Part shown: positions 47,223-57,350 of the stretch, in pieces
How the letters are laid out: each line of letters begins with the position of its first letter
Numbering within the stretch: position 1 is the first letter of the stretch
Source of the DNA: Moritella dasanensis ArB 0140
GTDB lineage: Bacteria > Pseudomonadota > Gammaproteobacteria > Enterobacterales > Moritellaceae
NCBI RefSeq assembly: GCF_000276805.1
Contig: NZ_AKXQ01000002.1
Location: forward strand, 62,001-126,000
DNA length: 64,000 bases
Reading direction: 5' to 3'
The notes under the pieces: model-generated
Database searches by the model: none
What the model was told of the DNA's origin: nothing
The model's input: the letters and a program-made list of their open reading frames with translations, nothing else
Program-made: the position numbers and the translations under genes

Positions 47223-48812
47223 ATGATTAATGAAACCTTAGTAGAGTTATCCCGTTGGCAGTTCGCCATCACAGCTCTATTCCACTTCCTTTTCGTACCA
47301 CTTACAATTGGCATGACTTGGATCCTGTTTATCATGGAAGCGGTATACGTGATGACAGGCCGTGTTATTTACCGTGATATGACTAAATTTTGGGGCAAAC
47401 TCTTTGCGATTAATTTCGCGATAGGTGTCGCGACCGGTTTAACCATGGAGTTTGAGTTCGGTACCAACTGGTCTTACTATTCACATTATGTTGGGGACGT
47501 CTTCGGTGCACCACTGGCGATTGAAGGCTTAATGGCTTTCTTCCTCGAATCAACCTTCGTGGGTATGTTCCTGCTCGGTTGGGATAGACTAAGTAAACGA
47601 CAGCATTTAGCAGCTACTTTCTTAATGGCGTTAGGGACTAACCTTTCTGCGATGTGGATTTTGGTTGCCAACGGTTGGATGCAAAACCCAATCGGCAGTG
47701 AATTTAACTATGCCACTATGCGTATGGAAATGGTCAGCTTTTCTGAACTTGTTTTCAACCCAGTGGCACAGGTTAAGTTCATTCACACTGTCGCTGCCGG
47801 TTACGTTGCAGGCGCTATGTTTGTGATGAGTATCAGTAGTTACTACCTGTTAAAAGGTCGTGATGTTGCATTTGCTAAGCGCTCTTTTTCTGTTGCCTCA
47901 GGTTTCGGTCTAGCCGCTATATTCTGTGTATTACTACTCGGTGATGAATCAGGTTATGAAGTGGGTGAAGTGCAGCGCGTTAAACTTGCTGCAATTGAAG
48001 CTGAATTCCATACAGAACCGGCACCTGCAGCGTTTACTTTAGTTGGCTTGCCAAACGAAGAAACAATGGAAACCGATTACGCAGTTAAAATCCCTTATGC
48101 GCTAGGTCTTATTGCGACACGTTCTTTAGATGGTCAAGTAACTGGTATCAGTGACTTGAAAAAAGAACATGAAGTACGTATTCGTGGCGGTATGATTGCT
48201 TATGATTACCTACAGAAGCTACGTGGTGGTGAAGAAACACCTGAAAACATCGCGAGTTTCAATGAAGTTAAAGATGATCTAGGTTACGGTTTATTATTAA
48301 AACGTTATACCAATGATGTGATTAATGCGACTGAAGAACAGATCCAGATGGCGGTTGAGGATTCAATTCCACCTGTAGCACCTATCTTCTGGGCATTCCG
48401 CATCATGGTTGGTAGTGGTATCGTCATGTTAGGCCTATTTATTCTAGCCTTCTACTTTAACGCTCGTCGTCAAATACAAGATAAGCGCTGGTTACTTAAA
48501 GCAATCTTGTTTGCACTACCACTACCTTGGATTGCAATTGAAACGGGTTGGTTTGTTGCTGAAGTAGGTCGTCAGCCTTGGGCTATTAGTGAGATTTTGC
48601 CAACCTTTATGGCAACCTCGAACCATGAAGCAAGTTCAGTTGCCATGACGATGATTGCGTTCATTCTTGTTTATATCGTTATGTTCATTCTTGAAATGTG
48701 GCTGATGGTTAAATTTGCCAAACAAGGTCCAAGCTCGCTACATACTGGTCGTTACCACTTTGAGCAAGAAGAGCAAGAAGCATCACCACAATTACGTCAA
48801 GACAAATACTAA
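47223..48812 (+). CDS. cydA: Cytochrome bd ubiquinol oxidase subunit I CydA
   Basis: Heme-bearing subunit of the high-affinity quinol oxidase, 529 residues, inner membrane. His21 aligns with the E. coli heme b595 ligand His19. [13 protein letters not shown], the quinol-site [12 protein letters not shown] and a long Q-loop (about 250-390) identify the long-Q-loop E. coli type. C-terminal [12 protein letters not shown] is typical. AGAGGAG precedes the ATG. It forms the core of the operon with cydB and cydX. Confidence 0.97.
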   Translation: MINETLVELSRWQFAITALFHFLFVPLTIGMTWILFIMEAVYVMTGRVIYRDMTKFWGKLFAINFAIGVATGLTMEFEFGTNWSYYSHYVGDVFGAPLAIEGLMAFFLESTFVGMFLLGWDRLSKRQHLAATFLMALGTNLSAMWILVANGWMQNPIGSEFNYATMRMEMVSFSELVFNPVAQVKFIHTVAAGYVAGAMFVMSISSYYLLKGRDVAFAKRSFSVASGFGLAAIFCVLLLGDESGYEVGEVQRVKLAAIEAEFHTEPAPAAFTLVGLPNEETMETDYAVKIPYALGLIATRSLDGQVTGISDLKKEHEVRIRGGMIAYDYLQKLRGGEETPENIASFNEVKDDLGYGLLLKRYTNDVINATEEQIQMAVEDSIPPVAPIFWAFRIMVGSGIVMLGLFILAFYFNARRQIQDKRWLLKAILFALPLPWIAIETGWFVAEVGRQPWAISEILPTFMATSNHEASSVAMTMIAFILVYIVMFILEMWLMVKFAKQGPSSLHTGRYHFEQEEQEASPQLRQDKY

Positions 48813-48823
48813 GGGCTTAGATT

Positions 48824-49963
48824 ATGTTTGATTATGAAAGCTTAAAACTTATCTGGTGGTTAATCATCGGAATATTGCTTATCGGCTTTGCCGTTACCGA
48901 TGGCATGGATATGGGCGTTGGTAGCTTACTGCCCTTCGTGGCAAAAGATGATACCGAACGTCGTGTAGTGATTAATACCATCGCCGCACACTGGGATGGT
49001 AACCAAGTCTGGTTAATTACTGCTGGTGCATCATTATTTGCCGCTTGGCCAATGGTTTACGGTACTGCGTTTAGTGGCTTCTACTTTGCAATGATGCTAA
49101 CGCTGTTCTGCTTATTCTTGCGACCACTTGGTTTTGATTACCGCAGTAAGATCGATTCACCAAAATGGCGTTATAACTGGGATAAAGCATTATTTGTTGG
49201 CAGCATAGTGCCCCCTCTCGTCTTTGGTATTGCATTTGGTAATTTGCTACAAGGTATTCCGTTTAACTTTGACGAGTTAATGCGTGTTTACACCACAGGT
49301 TCATTTTTCGCACTATTTAACCCATTCGCACTATTGAGTGGGGTTGTGAGTGTTTCAATGATACTGATGCATGGCGGCACTTGGTTAAGTATGCGTACCG
49401 ATGAACATGTTGCGGCACGCTCTGCAAAAGCAGCACAAGTATTTGCAGCTGTGCTTGTTGTTAGTTTTGCCCTTGCCGGTGTAATGATTGCCACAACGAT
49501 TGACGGTTATGTTATTCAAAGTGCAATTGATACTCAGGCTTATGCTCAACCAACTAATAAAGTCGTTACGATAGTATCGGGTGCATGGTTAAATAACTTT
49601 AACAGCATGCCAATACTTTGGTTGTTACCTATAACAGGTTTCGTGATGGCGATTGTAGCAGGTCTACTTGCTCGCTTTAAGCCTGGTGGTTTAGCATTTA
49701 CGGCCAGTGCGTTATCAATTGCCGGTGTTATTTTGACGATGGGTGTTTCTATGTTTCCATTTATCATGCCGTCAAGCAGCACGCCTAATCACAGCTTAAC
49801 AATTTGGGATGCGGTTTCGAGTGAAGGCACGCTTAACTTAATGTTGATCGTGGTAGCGATATTCTTACCGCTTATTCTTTGTTATACGATTTGGTGTTAT
49901 AGCAAAATGTGGAGAACGGTGACTCGTTCTGAAATTGAAGAAAACACCCACTCATCATATTAA
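48824..49963 (+). CDS. cydB: Cytochrome bd ubiquinol oxidase subunit II CydB
   Basis: A 379-residue inner-membrane subunit with about eight or nine spans, identical in length to E. coli CydB. FAVTDGMDMGVGSLLPFV with the conserved Asp residues of the proton path, and AAHWDGNQVWLIT, are diagnostic. It starts 11 nt after cydA. Confidence 0.97.
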   Translation: MFDYESLKLIWWLIIGILLIGFAVTDGMDMGVGSLLPFVAKDDTERRVVINTIAAHWDGNQVWLITAGASLFAAWPMVYGTAFSGFYFAMMLTLFCLFLRPLGFDYRSKIDSPKWRYNWDKALFVGSIVPPLVFGIAFGNLLQGIPFNFDELMRVYTTGSFFALFNPFALLSGVVSVSMILMHGGTWLSMRTDEHVAARSAKAAQVFAAVLVVSFALAGVMIATTIDGYVIQSAIDTQAYAQPTNKVVTIVSGAWLNNFNSMPILWLLPITGFVMAIVAGLLARFKPGGLAFTASALSIAGVILTMGVSMFPFIMPSSSTPNHSLTIWDAVSSEGTLNLMLIVVAIFLPLILCYTIWCYSKMWRTVTRSEIEENTHSSY

Positions 49964-49973
49964 GGAGTAAACC

Positions 49974-50102
49974 ATGTGGTATTTCAGTTGGATCCTAGGT
50001 GTTTTGCTGGCAGTTTCTCTCGGTATCATCAATGTAATGTGGTACGAAATGGAACAGCACACGGATAACGTGGCAAAAGATCAAGATGATCAGAAAGACT
50101 AA
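49974..50102 (+). CDS. cydX: Cytochrome bd small subunit CydX
   Basis: A 42-residue single-span protein needed for stability and activity of the oxidase. MWYFSWILGVLLAVSLGIIN matches the MWYFAWILG start of E. coli CydX (37 aa); the tail is acidic. AAGGAG precedes the ATG by 7 nt. The position right after cydB is as in E. coli. Confidence 0.95.
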   Translation: MWYFSWILGVLLAVSLGIINVMWYEMEQHTDNVAKDQDDQKD

Positions 50103-50150
50103 AACATTAACTTTTAATAGTTAAGTTATATCAATAACGGATTACGCTTT

Positions 50151-50168
50151 GCGCCCAAGGATGGGCGT
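50151..50168 (+). terminator. Possible weak terminator between cydX and cydD
   Basis: GCGCCCA and TGGGCGT form a 7-bp stem (one G-U) with an AGGA loop, followed by CTGTTTCT. The T-run is poor, so partial readthrough into cydDC is likely if it acts at all. Confidence 0.35.
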
Positions 50169-50179
50169 CTGTTTCTAAA

Positions 50180-50236
50180 CCTCCAATTTCAGGGGCTATT
50201 CTTTAAATAGTATTTTAATATTCCTCCAATTTCAGG
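50180..50236 (+). repeat. 14-bp direct repeat between cydX and cydD
   Basis: CCTCCAATTTCAGG occurs at 50180-50193 and again, identically, at 50223-50236. The AGG of the second copy lies 7 nt from the cydD ATG and is its only visible ribosome site. Confidence 0.8.
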
Positions 50237-50243
50237 CTTACCA

Positions 50244-51995
50244 ATGACAGAATCAATAAATACAGAATACACTCAAAAAGAGCGTTTAACATGGCTTAAA
50301 AGCCAACGAACACATGCCCAAGGTCGATTAAGCAAAGCTATTGCTTTAGGATCATTAAATGGCATATTGATGATAATACAAATGGCGTTTCTAGCTGGCA
50401 TCATCAATGAAATCATCTTCTCAAACAAAGCACTCGCAGAAATAACGCCCTTATTACTCGGTTTAGTTACCATCGTCATTTTCCGCACTGTATTTGGTTA
50501 TATCAGTGAACGTTACAGTCGCCATGCCGCCATGTTGATTAAGGTGTCTATTAGACAACAGTTATTACAACACCTCTTCGCCATGGGACCAGCCAAAACA
50601 CAAACGATTGGTAGTGCTAAAATAGCACAACTTCTGCATCAAGGTGTTGATTCACTGGAAGATTACTTCTCTGGCTACTTACCTATTGTCGCTTATTGCT
50701 CAGTGATCCCGAGTGCGGTGTTATTTGCGGTATTTCCAATGGATTGGCGTTCGGGTTTAGTATTAATGTTAACTGCGCCGATGGTACCCATGTTTATGAT
50801 CATCATTGGCCACAAAGCACATGATTTAAACCAACAACATTGGACTAAACTACTGCGCATGAGTAGTCATTTCCTTGATATTATTCAAGGTCTTACTCAG
50901 CTTAAAATATTCAATGCATCTCGCCAAGAAATGGCGGCAGTAAAAACAATCAGTGAAGACTATGGTAACCAAACAATGGGGATCTTAAAGGTCGCTTTCC
51001 TTTCTTCATTCATGTTGGAATTTCTTGCTTCTATCGCCATTGCACTCGTTGCTGTTATTCTTGGTTTTAGACTTTATTACGGTGGTGTCGATTATTTATT
51101 AGCCCTGTGGGTACTATTACTTGCCCCCGAATTCTATTTACCATTTAGACAATTAGGTACTCAGTACCACGCCAAGATGGCCGGTGTAACAGCGGCTCAA
51201 GACATGCTAGAGATTCTGAATACCCCGATTAAAGAAAGCCAAACGGAAACACAATTTAAAGCACCGTTCGTCATCAGTTTAACAGATGTTAATTTTACCT
51301 ATTCGGGCAGAAACAATACCCTTAACAATATTAACCTGACGCTAGAAAACCAAGGGCTGTACGCCGTCATTGGTGAAAGTGGCGCGGGTAAATCGACATT
51401 AATCGATACTATTGTAGGCTTTAATACGCCAGATAGCGGCGAGATGACAATCAACGGTATTAAGCACACTCCAGCACTGCGTGATGCTTGGTTAAATAAC
51501 TGTGGTTGGATAGCCCAACAAGGTCATGTTTTCTATGGCAGCCTAGGTTTTAACATCGCCTTAACTGAACACTTTGATGAAGAAAAAATACAACAAGTAT
51601 TAAGCAGTGTTGGCCTTGCTGATTTTGTGTCACAGCTCAAAGATGGACTCAACACCCATGTTGGCGAAGGTGGTGTTGGACTCTCTGGTGGTCAATCACA
51701 ACGGTTAGCGTTAGCGCGAGCATTTTACCACCAGCCAGATGTGTTAATTTTAGATGAACCAAGTAGCCATTTAGATAAAGATACCGAGCAAGTCGTCAGT
51801 GATAGTATCGCTGAGTATGCCAAGGATCATCTGGTCATTGTCATTGCTCACCGTTTACATACCGTGATAGATGCTAAGCAGATAATTGTATTAGAACAAG
51901 GACAAATTATTGAGCAAGGCACCCATAGCGAATTGCTCGAATTAAATGGAAGTTATGCCGACACCATTAATATCGATATGGAGACCAGCGTATGA
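50244..51995 (+). CDS. cydD: Heterodimeric ABC exporter subunit CydD
   Basis: One half of CydDC, needed for assembly of cytochrome bd (thiol and heme-related export), 583 residues. Six N-terminal membrane spans precede the nucleotide-binding domain with Walker A GESGAGKST (about 378-386), signature LSGGQSQRLALARAF and Walker B VLILDEPSS. The order cydD then cydC is as in E. coli, but here the pair follows cydABX directly. Its stop overlaps the cydC ATG. Confidence 0.93.
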   Translation: MTESINTEYTQKERLTWLKSQRTHAQGRLSKAIALGSLNGILMIIQMAFLAGIINEIIFSNKALAEITPLLLGLVTIVIFRTVFGYISERYSRHAAMLIKVSIRQQLLQHLFAMGPAKTQTIGSAKIAQLLHQGVDSLEDYFSGYLPIVAYCSVIPSAVLFAVFPMDWRSGLVLMLTAPMVPMFMIIIGHKAHDLNQQHWTKLLRMSSHFLDIIQGLTQLKIFNASRQEMAAVKTISEDYGNQTMGILKVAFLSSFMLEFLASIAIALVAVILGFRLYYGGVDYLLALWVLLLAPEFYLPFRQLGTQYHAKMAGVTAAQDMLEILNTPIKESQTETQFKAPFVISLTDVNFTYSGRNNTLNNINLTLENQGLYAVIGESGAGKSTLIDTIVGFNTPDSGEMTINGIKHTPALRDAWLNNCGWIAQQGHVFYGSLGFNIALTEHFDEEKIQQVLSSVGLADFVSQLKDGLNTHVGEGGVGLSGGQSQRLALARAFYHQPDVLILDEPSSHLDKDTEQVVSDSIAEYAKDHLVIVIAHRLHTVIDAKQIIVLEQGQIIEQGTHSELLELNGSYADTINIDMETSV

Positions 51996-53755
51996 ATCCA
52001 TTAGTTAGGTTGATGAAATTACTTAAGCCGCAATTACCCTTAATGTTGCTCGGTACCTTGTTATCAATTATTACCGTGATGGCGAATATTGGCCTACTCG
52101 CGGTATCAGGTTGGTTCATTACCATCATGGCCATTGCAGGACTTTCTGGCGTGACCGCAAACTACTTCACCCCTGCAGCCATCATTCGCTTTCTTGCTAT
52201 TGTAAGAACAGCAGGTCGCTATGCCGAACGTCTGCTGACGCACAAAGCCACGTTTAATACCCTTGCTGCGTTACGTTATTACTTTTATACCCGCTTAGAA
52301 CCCTTACTGCCCTACTACCGCGTTAACTTTAAATCAGCAGATATTCTTGCACGTTTACAGCAAGACATCGATGAACTTGATAACTTTTATTTAAGAGTGT
52401 TACTACCGGTTTTAGTCGCTATTTTTAGTATTCCACTCGTTGGTTGGGGGGTGAGCTTCATTTCATCAGACCTTGCCCTTGTGATTGTTAGCGCGTTACT
52501 GATTGTCGGTTTTGTTTTACCAATATTAATATTATTGTTAAGTAAAAAACGCGCTAGACAACAAGCTAAGCTCTCGAGTGAATTAAAAATTGAATTAGTC
52601 GACGGCGTTGCATCTATGCGTGAATTATTGGTTTATCAAATTGCCAATCAATATCAACAATCAATTAATCACGTATCAAAAAGCTACCATCAAGCGGAAT
52701 TACACTTACACCGCTTACATGCGTTAGCCACTGCGTTAACATTCTTAGCAATTAACACGACTGTCTTAACAAGCTTATACTTGCTGACACCTTTGGCACA
52801 AACGGGTGATTTAAAACCAGAGTTCGTTGCCAGTGCGGCGTTGCTTATTTTAGTCTGTTTTGAGACTGTGATTAATATGCCCCTAGCCTGTCAGATTTTA
52901 CCGAAAGTGCATGACAGTGCCGCGCGTTTATTTGAAATTATTGACAAACCAATTCCAGATGTTGGCGGCAACACGTTAGTAACAACAGGTACAATTGAGT
53001 TTAATCATTTAAATTTCACTTATCCTGATGGTCATTGCAGTGTGTTAAACAATATTGACCTTACTATTGAACCAGGTGAAAAAGTGGCCATTATCGGTGC
53101 TAGTGGCGCAGGTAAATCAACCTTAGTGAATCTATTAATGGGCTTCTGGCCTATTCTTCAACCTGAACTGGATCAAGGCTCAGTTGTTGAGCGCAAATCA
53201 AAGCCTGGTATCACGATTAATAACATTGATTTAAATGACTTAAATACTGAATCGTTGCGTGAACATATTGCCCTGATGAGTCAAAACAGTCATCTATTTC
53301 ATGCCACGATTGGTGATAATCTACGCTTAGCTAAACCGAGTGCAACAGAGTTAGAGATGCGTGAAGTGTGTAAAGCCGCTGGTCTACTTGATTTCATTGA
53401 TGAGTTAGAAAATGGTTTTAAAACGTGGCTTGGTGAAACAGGCTCTGGTTTATCCGGTGGTCAAAAACAACGTTTATGTTTAGCCCAAGTGTTATTAAGA
53501 AATGCGAAAGTATTAGTATTGGATGAGCCAACCAAAGGCCTAGATCGTCGCAGTGAAAAAACGGTGATAGCCAGCTTATTCGAGCAGCTTGAACAATCAC
53601 AACAAAGTTTAATATTGATAACGCACAAGCCATTAATGTTACAGAAAATGGATAAGATTGTGGTCATGGATGAAGGGACTATTGTGGCACAAGGGGATCA
53701 TAAAACCTTAATTGAAACCAATGATTACTATCGCAAGTTACTTAACTATTTCTAA
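51992..53755 (+). CDS. cydC: Heterodimeric ABC exporter subunit CydC
   Basis: Partner of CydD, 587 residues. It has six membrane spans in the first 300 residues and a nucleotide-binding domain with Walker A GASGAGKST (about 369-377), signature LSGGQKQRLCLAQ and Walker B VLVLDEPTKG. The NBD carries a short insertion (about 390-410) relative to the E. coli 573-residue protein. It ends the cyd gene run with a strong terminator. Confidence 0.92.
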   Translation: MNPLVRLMKLLKPQLPLMLLGTLLSIITVMANIGLLAVSGWFITIMAIAGLSGVTANYFTPAAIIRFLAIVRTAGRYAERLLTHKATFNTLAALRYYFYTRLEPLLPYYRVNFKSADILARLQQDIDELDNFYLRVLLPVLVAIFSIPLVGWGVSFISSDLALVIVSALLIVGFVLPILILLLSKKRARQQAKLSSELKIELVDGVASMRELLVYQIANQYQQSINHVSKSYHQAELHLHRLHALATALTFLAINTTVLTSLYLLTPLAQTGDLKPEFVASAALLILVCFETVINMPLACQILPKVHDSAARLFEIIDKPIPDVGGNTLVTTGTIEFNHLNFTYPDGHCSVLNNIDLTIEPGEKVAIIGASGAGKSTLVNLLMGFWPILQPELDQGSVVERKSKPGITINNIDLNDLNTESLREHIALMSQNSHLFHATIGDNLRLAKPSATELEMREVCKAAGLLDFIDELENGFKTWLGETGSGLSGGQKQRLCLAQVLLRNAKVLVLDEPTKGLDRRSEKTVIASLFEQLEQSQQSLILITHKPLMLQKMDKIVVMDEGTIVAQGDHKTLIETNDYYRKLLNYF

Positions 53756-53808
53756 ACGCCTAACGTTCTAGATTTATAGCATTACAACTGTGATGATATC
53801 GACAATCT

Positions 53809-53843
53809 AAAAAGGGTAATACAAAAATGTATTACCCTTTTTT
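53809..53843. terminator. Bidirectional terminator after cydC
   Basis: AAAAAGGGTAATACA (53809-53823) and TGTATTACCCTTTTT form a perfect stem of about 15 bp with a 4-nt loop. It separates cydC from the convergent DUF1499 gene. Confidence 0.9.
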
Positions 53844-53940
53844 ATTCGTTCTTTTTTCATGAGCTTGTTTTACATGATGTATTCCACATAAAAAGAGGAT
53901 TTACTAAATAAAACAGCTCAAGTTAGTACGTACTCTTCAC

Positions 53941-54420
53941 TTAACGAATAGCTTCGCTCACTAACCCCTTCTCACTCAAGTATAAATACAAAGCGTCAAC
54001 ACGCTCTTTATTCACACCAAAGTCAGATTTGCCATATCTAGAAGCGGATCTTACTGCAATAATACCGTTTTCTTCACGCAGATGAAGTTCGAAATCATCA
54101 ACAAAGCGCATAAACATGCTCGTACTTTCAACATATAAGTAATCATCTAGCTCTCTGACGATTACCATATTACTTTGCGAATCCAAATATAGCTTAATTT
54201 CAGACCATACCTGTTCAGAACTCGCTTCTAGTTTAAATGCTGGTACATAATGACTTTCGTCTAAGCTGTCACTTGATACACAATTAGGAGTATCAGGACA
54301 AGGCGTTAACGTTGAATTAACAACCCCTAAATTATAAGGACGAGCACCAGTACATGCAGTAAGTACTAAGCTACACGTTAGTATGAATGTAGAACGGGTA
54401 TATACACGAGACGTAAACAT
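53941..54420 (-). CDS. DUF1499 family lipoprotein
   Basis: A 159-residue protein with a lipoprotein signal peptide ending LTAC (lipobox). The mature part has the DUF1499 hallmarks CPDTPNCVSSDS and a C-terminal FRV-like segment (MRFVDDFELHL, AVRSASRYGKSDFGVN). Family function is unknown. It is downstream of the exopolysaccharide genes on the same strand, after a 99-bp gap, so a link to them is possible but unproven. Confidence 0.85.
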   Translation of the reverse strand: MFTSRVYTRSTFILTCSLVLTACTGARPYNLGVVNSTLTPCPDTPNCVSSDSLDESHYVPAFKLEASSEQVWSEIKLYLDSQSNMVIVRELDDYLYVESTSMFMRFVDDFELHLREENGIIAVRSASRYGKSDFGVNKERVDALYLYLSEKGLVSEAIR

Positions 54421-54519
54421 TTGAATCCTTTAAGCTATTAACCACTGACGTAATTTAACCAAAAAATGCAATAAACAGCAAGCAGTTATCTCGTAATAAA
54501 TACCTGCTTTTATCCCCGA

Positions 54520-56823
54520 CTATGACTTAGCTGGTTTTTCAGCGTATTCATCATCACTGTAATACCCATAGTAATAATCAGAGTCAGCAACACCGTCCGT
54601 ATTAACATGGTTCATCACAATACCGACAAGGTTAGCATCAACTTTAGCTAATCGGCGGACACCATTTTGAACTAACCGCACGCGTGTTTCTTCACTTTTA
54701 ATGACATAAATAATGGCGTCTGTATGTAAAGATATAATCAATGAATCACTCACGGCCTGAATTGGGGGTGTATCAATAACAATTCGGTCATACGACTGCC
54801 TTAAATTTTCCATCAACAGCTTGAAGCGTTTGGACGACAATAACTCTTGGGCATTTTTTGGTGTTGGACCACACGTCATAATATGTGTACCGGATGCTTT
54901 ATCTACAGTAATACAATCCGATAAATTCGCTTCTCCGCGGATCAATTGCGCCAGTCCTGGTTTGTCTTTTGGTATGTTAAAATTACTTGCTAGACTCGGT
55001 TTGCGCATATCAGCATCAATTAGGATTGTTTTTTCAATCTGAGCCAACGAGAAAGCAATATTCGTCGCCGTTGTGGACTTACCTTCATTAGGTTGTGAGG
55101 AGATGATCCCAATAACCTGATTAACCTGTTGCCCTTGAGCTAATAAAAAACTAGTTCGCAATGTACGAATTGACTCAGAAAATTGACGTCCTTCTTCGTC
55201 AAAGAAATAATGCAGATCCAAATCTTGGTTACGTTTTCTAGCAATCTTAGGTAATACTCCTAATACCGGTAGTCCAAGCTTGGTTTCTATATCACCGACC
55301 GAGTTAAAATTATCAGTGAAATATTCTTTAACCAACAAATAAGTGATATGTAAAATAATCGACAACACGAAAGCGATTAATACGAGTATTTTAGTACTTA
55401 AAGTAATCGGTTTACTTGGCGTATGTGCTCTGTCGGTAAAACGAGCGACGGCTGCATTAAAGTCGCTCGTTAAAGCCGTTTCTTTAGATCGCTCTAAAAA
55501 CGTATTGAAAAGTTTACGGTTACTTTCTACGTCGCGTACTAATTTCTGGTATTCATTATCCTTACCAATGACATCCTGAAATTGTCCTTGAATTTTACTG
55601 TATTCCCTTTCTAAGGCCGCTACATTACTTTGCTTGGTTTTTAGATCTCTATTTATACCTGTTACCAGTTTAGATATCTGAGTAGTCAGATGTCTGTTGA
55701 TAGTATAAAGTTCAGATTTAGCCGCAATAAGATCGGGATGTTTACGTCCATAGATTTGTGATAATTCAGATACCTTTAATTTAGCTTTAACTTTTAATGT
55801 TTTAATGTTCTGAATCACTGGGTGTGATGTTATCTCAGGTATTGATTCTAATTTATTCATGTCCTTAATGCCGAATTCCTCAACGGCTCGGACAATACTG
55901 CGTAATTGATTCACTTCATTTTTGGCATCGAGCAATTGGCGTGATGTTTGTTCAAGTTCGTTACTCACCAACCCCGTCAAGCCCCTGCCCCCACGATCTT
56001 GTAAATCAATGATATTTTGTTCTTTACGGTATACTTGTAAACGGGATTCAGAGGCATCAAGGCTCGTCCGTAAATCTTCAAGCCTCGCTCTTAGCCAGTG
56101 AGCAGCATTTTTATTGATTGACGATTTTACCGCCAGGTCTTGGGCGATAAAAGCTTCACCTACAGCATTCGCGATCATGGCAGCCAAAGCGGGATCTTCA
56201 CTGTCATACGACAACTTAACAAGTTGGGTTTTTCTTATAGGTGTCACAATTAAGCTTTTTGAAAACTGTCTTAAACGTGCCCTTTTCTGCGTTTGGCTTT
56301 GTAATTCTTCAGTGCTTATCTCACTGCCTACTTGCGGTACGCCATTGATATAACCTGCACCTATATTTTCACTAAATTCACTATCAACGTTGTCATCCAT
56401 AACAAAGTAGTTAAATAATGGCGTGGCTTCCATAAGATAAGTAACCACCATATCTTTCCAGCTTTCACTTTTTTGAAATGAAGGTTGTTGTTGTAGATTC
56501 AAGCGGTCGTAAACAGTTTCAGCGATTGAATATGACTTAAGAATTTCAAATTGCGTTAAATAGTATTCTTTTCTATTCGAATCAAGTCCTTGTACCGAAT
56601 CAAATGCGACAGCTTGTACTTGATCGGCTTCGATCAATAAGGTTGCAGAAGCACGGTATAACGGTGACTCATTTGAAAGATAAAATGCGGTGCAGATAGA
56701 GACCAGCACCGCCACGATGAGGACCCGCCATTTATAACGTTGGATAACGTGCCAATGCGGTGAAGGTAACACAATGTCATTATTGGCAGACGAGTTATTG
56801 AGATTCTGTTCAAGTTTATCCAT
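54520..56823 (-). CDS. Exopolysaccharide co-polymerase / tyrosine autokinase (Wzc, VpsO-like)
   Basis: A 767-residue inner-membrane protein that sets chain length and couples polymerisation to export. A Wzz domain with a membrane span near 31-50 starts the protein. A long coiled-coil periplasmic region (about 210-450) and a second span near 488 follow. The cytoplasmic BY-kinase has Walker A PNEGKST (about 575-582), Walker A' ILIDADMRKP (about 600) and Walker B RIVIDTPP (about 681). The C-terminal tail DSDYYYGYYSDDEY holds six tyrosines for autophosphorylation. Its start overlaps the export gene's stop by 1 nt. Confidence 0.92.
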   Translation of the reverse strand: MDKLEQNLNNSSANNDIVLPSPHWHVIQRYKWRVLIVAVLVSICTAFYLSNESPLYRASATLLIEADQVQAVAFDSVQGLDSNRKEYYLTQFEILKSYSIAETVYDRLNLQQQPSFQKSESWKDMVVTYLMEATPLFNYFVMDDNVDSEFSENIGAGYINGVPQVGSEISTEELQSQTQKRARLRQFSKSLIVTPIRKTQLVKLSYDSEDPALAAMIANAVGEAFIAQDLAVKSSINKNAAHWLRARLEDLRTSLDASESRLQVYRKEQNIIDLQDRGGRGLTGLVSNELEQTSRQLLDAKNEVNQLRSIVRAVEEFGIKDMNKLESIPEITSHPVIQNIKTLKVKAKLKVSELSQIYGRKHPDLIAAKSELYTINRHLTTQISKLVTGINRDLKTKQSNVAALEREYSKIQGQFQDVIGKDNEYQKLVRDVESNRKLFNTFLERSKETALTSDFNAAVARFTDRAHTPSKPITLSTKILVLIAFVLSIILHITYLLVKEYFTDNFNSVGDIETKLGLPVLGVLPKIARKRNQDLDLHYFFDEEGRQFSESIRTLRTSFLLAQGQQVNQVIGIISSQPNEGKSTTATNIAFSLAQIEKTILIDADMRKPSLASNFNIPKDKPGLAQLIRGEANLSDCITVDKASGTHIMTCGPTPKNAQELLSSKRFKLLMENLRQSYDRIVIDTPPIQAVSDSLIISLHTDAIIYVIKSEETRVRLVQNGVRRLAKVDANLVGIVMNHVNTDGVADSDYYYGYYSDDEYAEKPAKS

Positions 56824-57341
56824 TAGAAAAACCTTTGCTTAATCAAAATGGTATCACCAGCATTAACTTTGTACGTTAAGCTTGCGTTTGTTTGCGTTTT
56901 TTTGTTTTTTTCTTTAAACAAATATATCTTATCTTTAGATGCCCTCTCGGTTAGTCCACCCGCCAACGCTATCGCTTGGTTTACAGTCAGACCAGGCTGG
57001 TAGGGGTAACCACCTGGTCTATTCACTTCGCCATGAATGTAAAATGGTCTGTATTCGACAACGTGGACATAGACATTTGGGTTAACCAAATAATTGCCTT
57101 TCAAGCCTTTATAGATCAATTTCTCAACTTGTTTAACCGTCAGACCAATGACCTTTATTTCACCAAAAAATGGATAATTAATTTGGCCGCTATTACTTAA
57201 TAATGTTTCAACAGTGAGATCTTCTTGACCGAAGACTTTAATTTCGACCTTATCACCCGGCCCCAAAATATATGAGCTGTTAGCTAAAACCGTGAAATTC
57301 ATAAAAACGAGTAATATACCAATAGTTATTTTTTTAATCAT
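56823..57341 (-). CDS. Polysaccharide export protein (short Wza/VpsN-like)
   Basis: A 172-residue periplasmic or outer-membrane export protein. Signal peptide ends near NFTVLA. The Poly_export domain reads YILGPGDKVEIKVFGQEDL and a SLBB domain follows (FYIHGEVNRPGGYPY, GLTVNQAIALAGGLT). It lacks both a lipobox and the C-terminal helix that forms the outer-membrane pore in Wza, so it probably works with the neighbouring beta-barrel. ATG 57341 is chosen over GTG 57350 because AGGTGG lies just upstream, overlapping the stop of the barrel gene. Confidence 0.89.
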   Translation of the reverse strand: MIKKITIGILLVFMNFTVLANSSYILGPGDKVEIKVFGQEDLTVETLLSNSGQINYPFFGEIKVIGLTVKQVEKLIYKGLKGNYLVNPNVYVHVVEYRPFYIHGEVNRPGGYPYQPGLTVNQAIALAGGLTERASKDKIYLFKEKNKKTQTNASLTYKVNAGDTILIKQRFF

Positions 57342-57350
57342 GTTAGCCAC

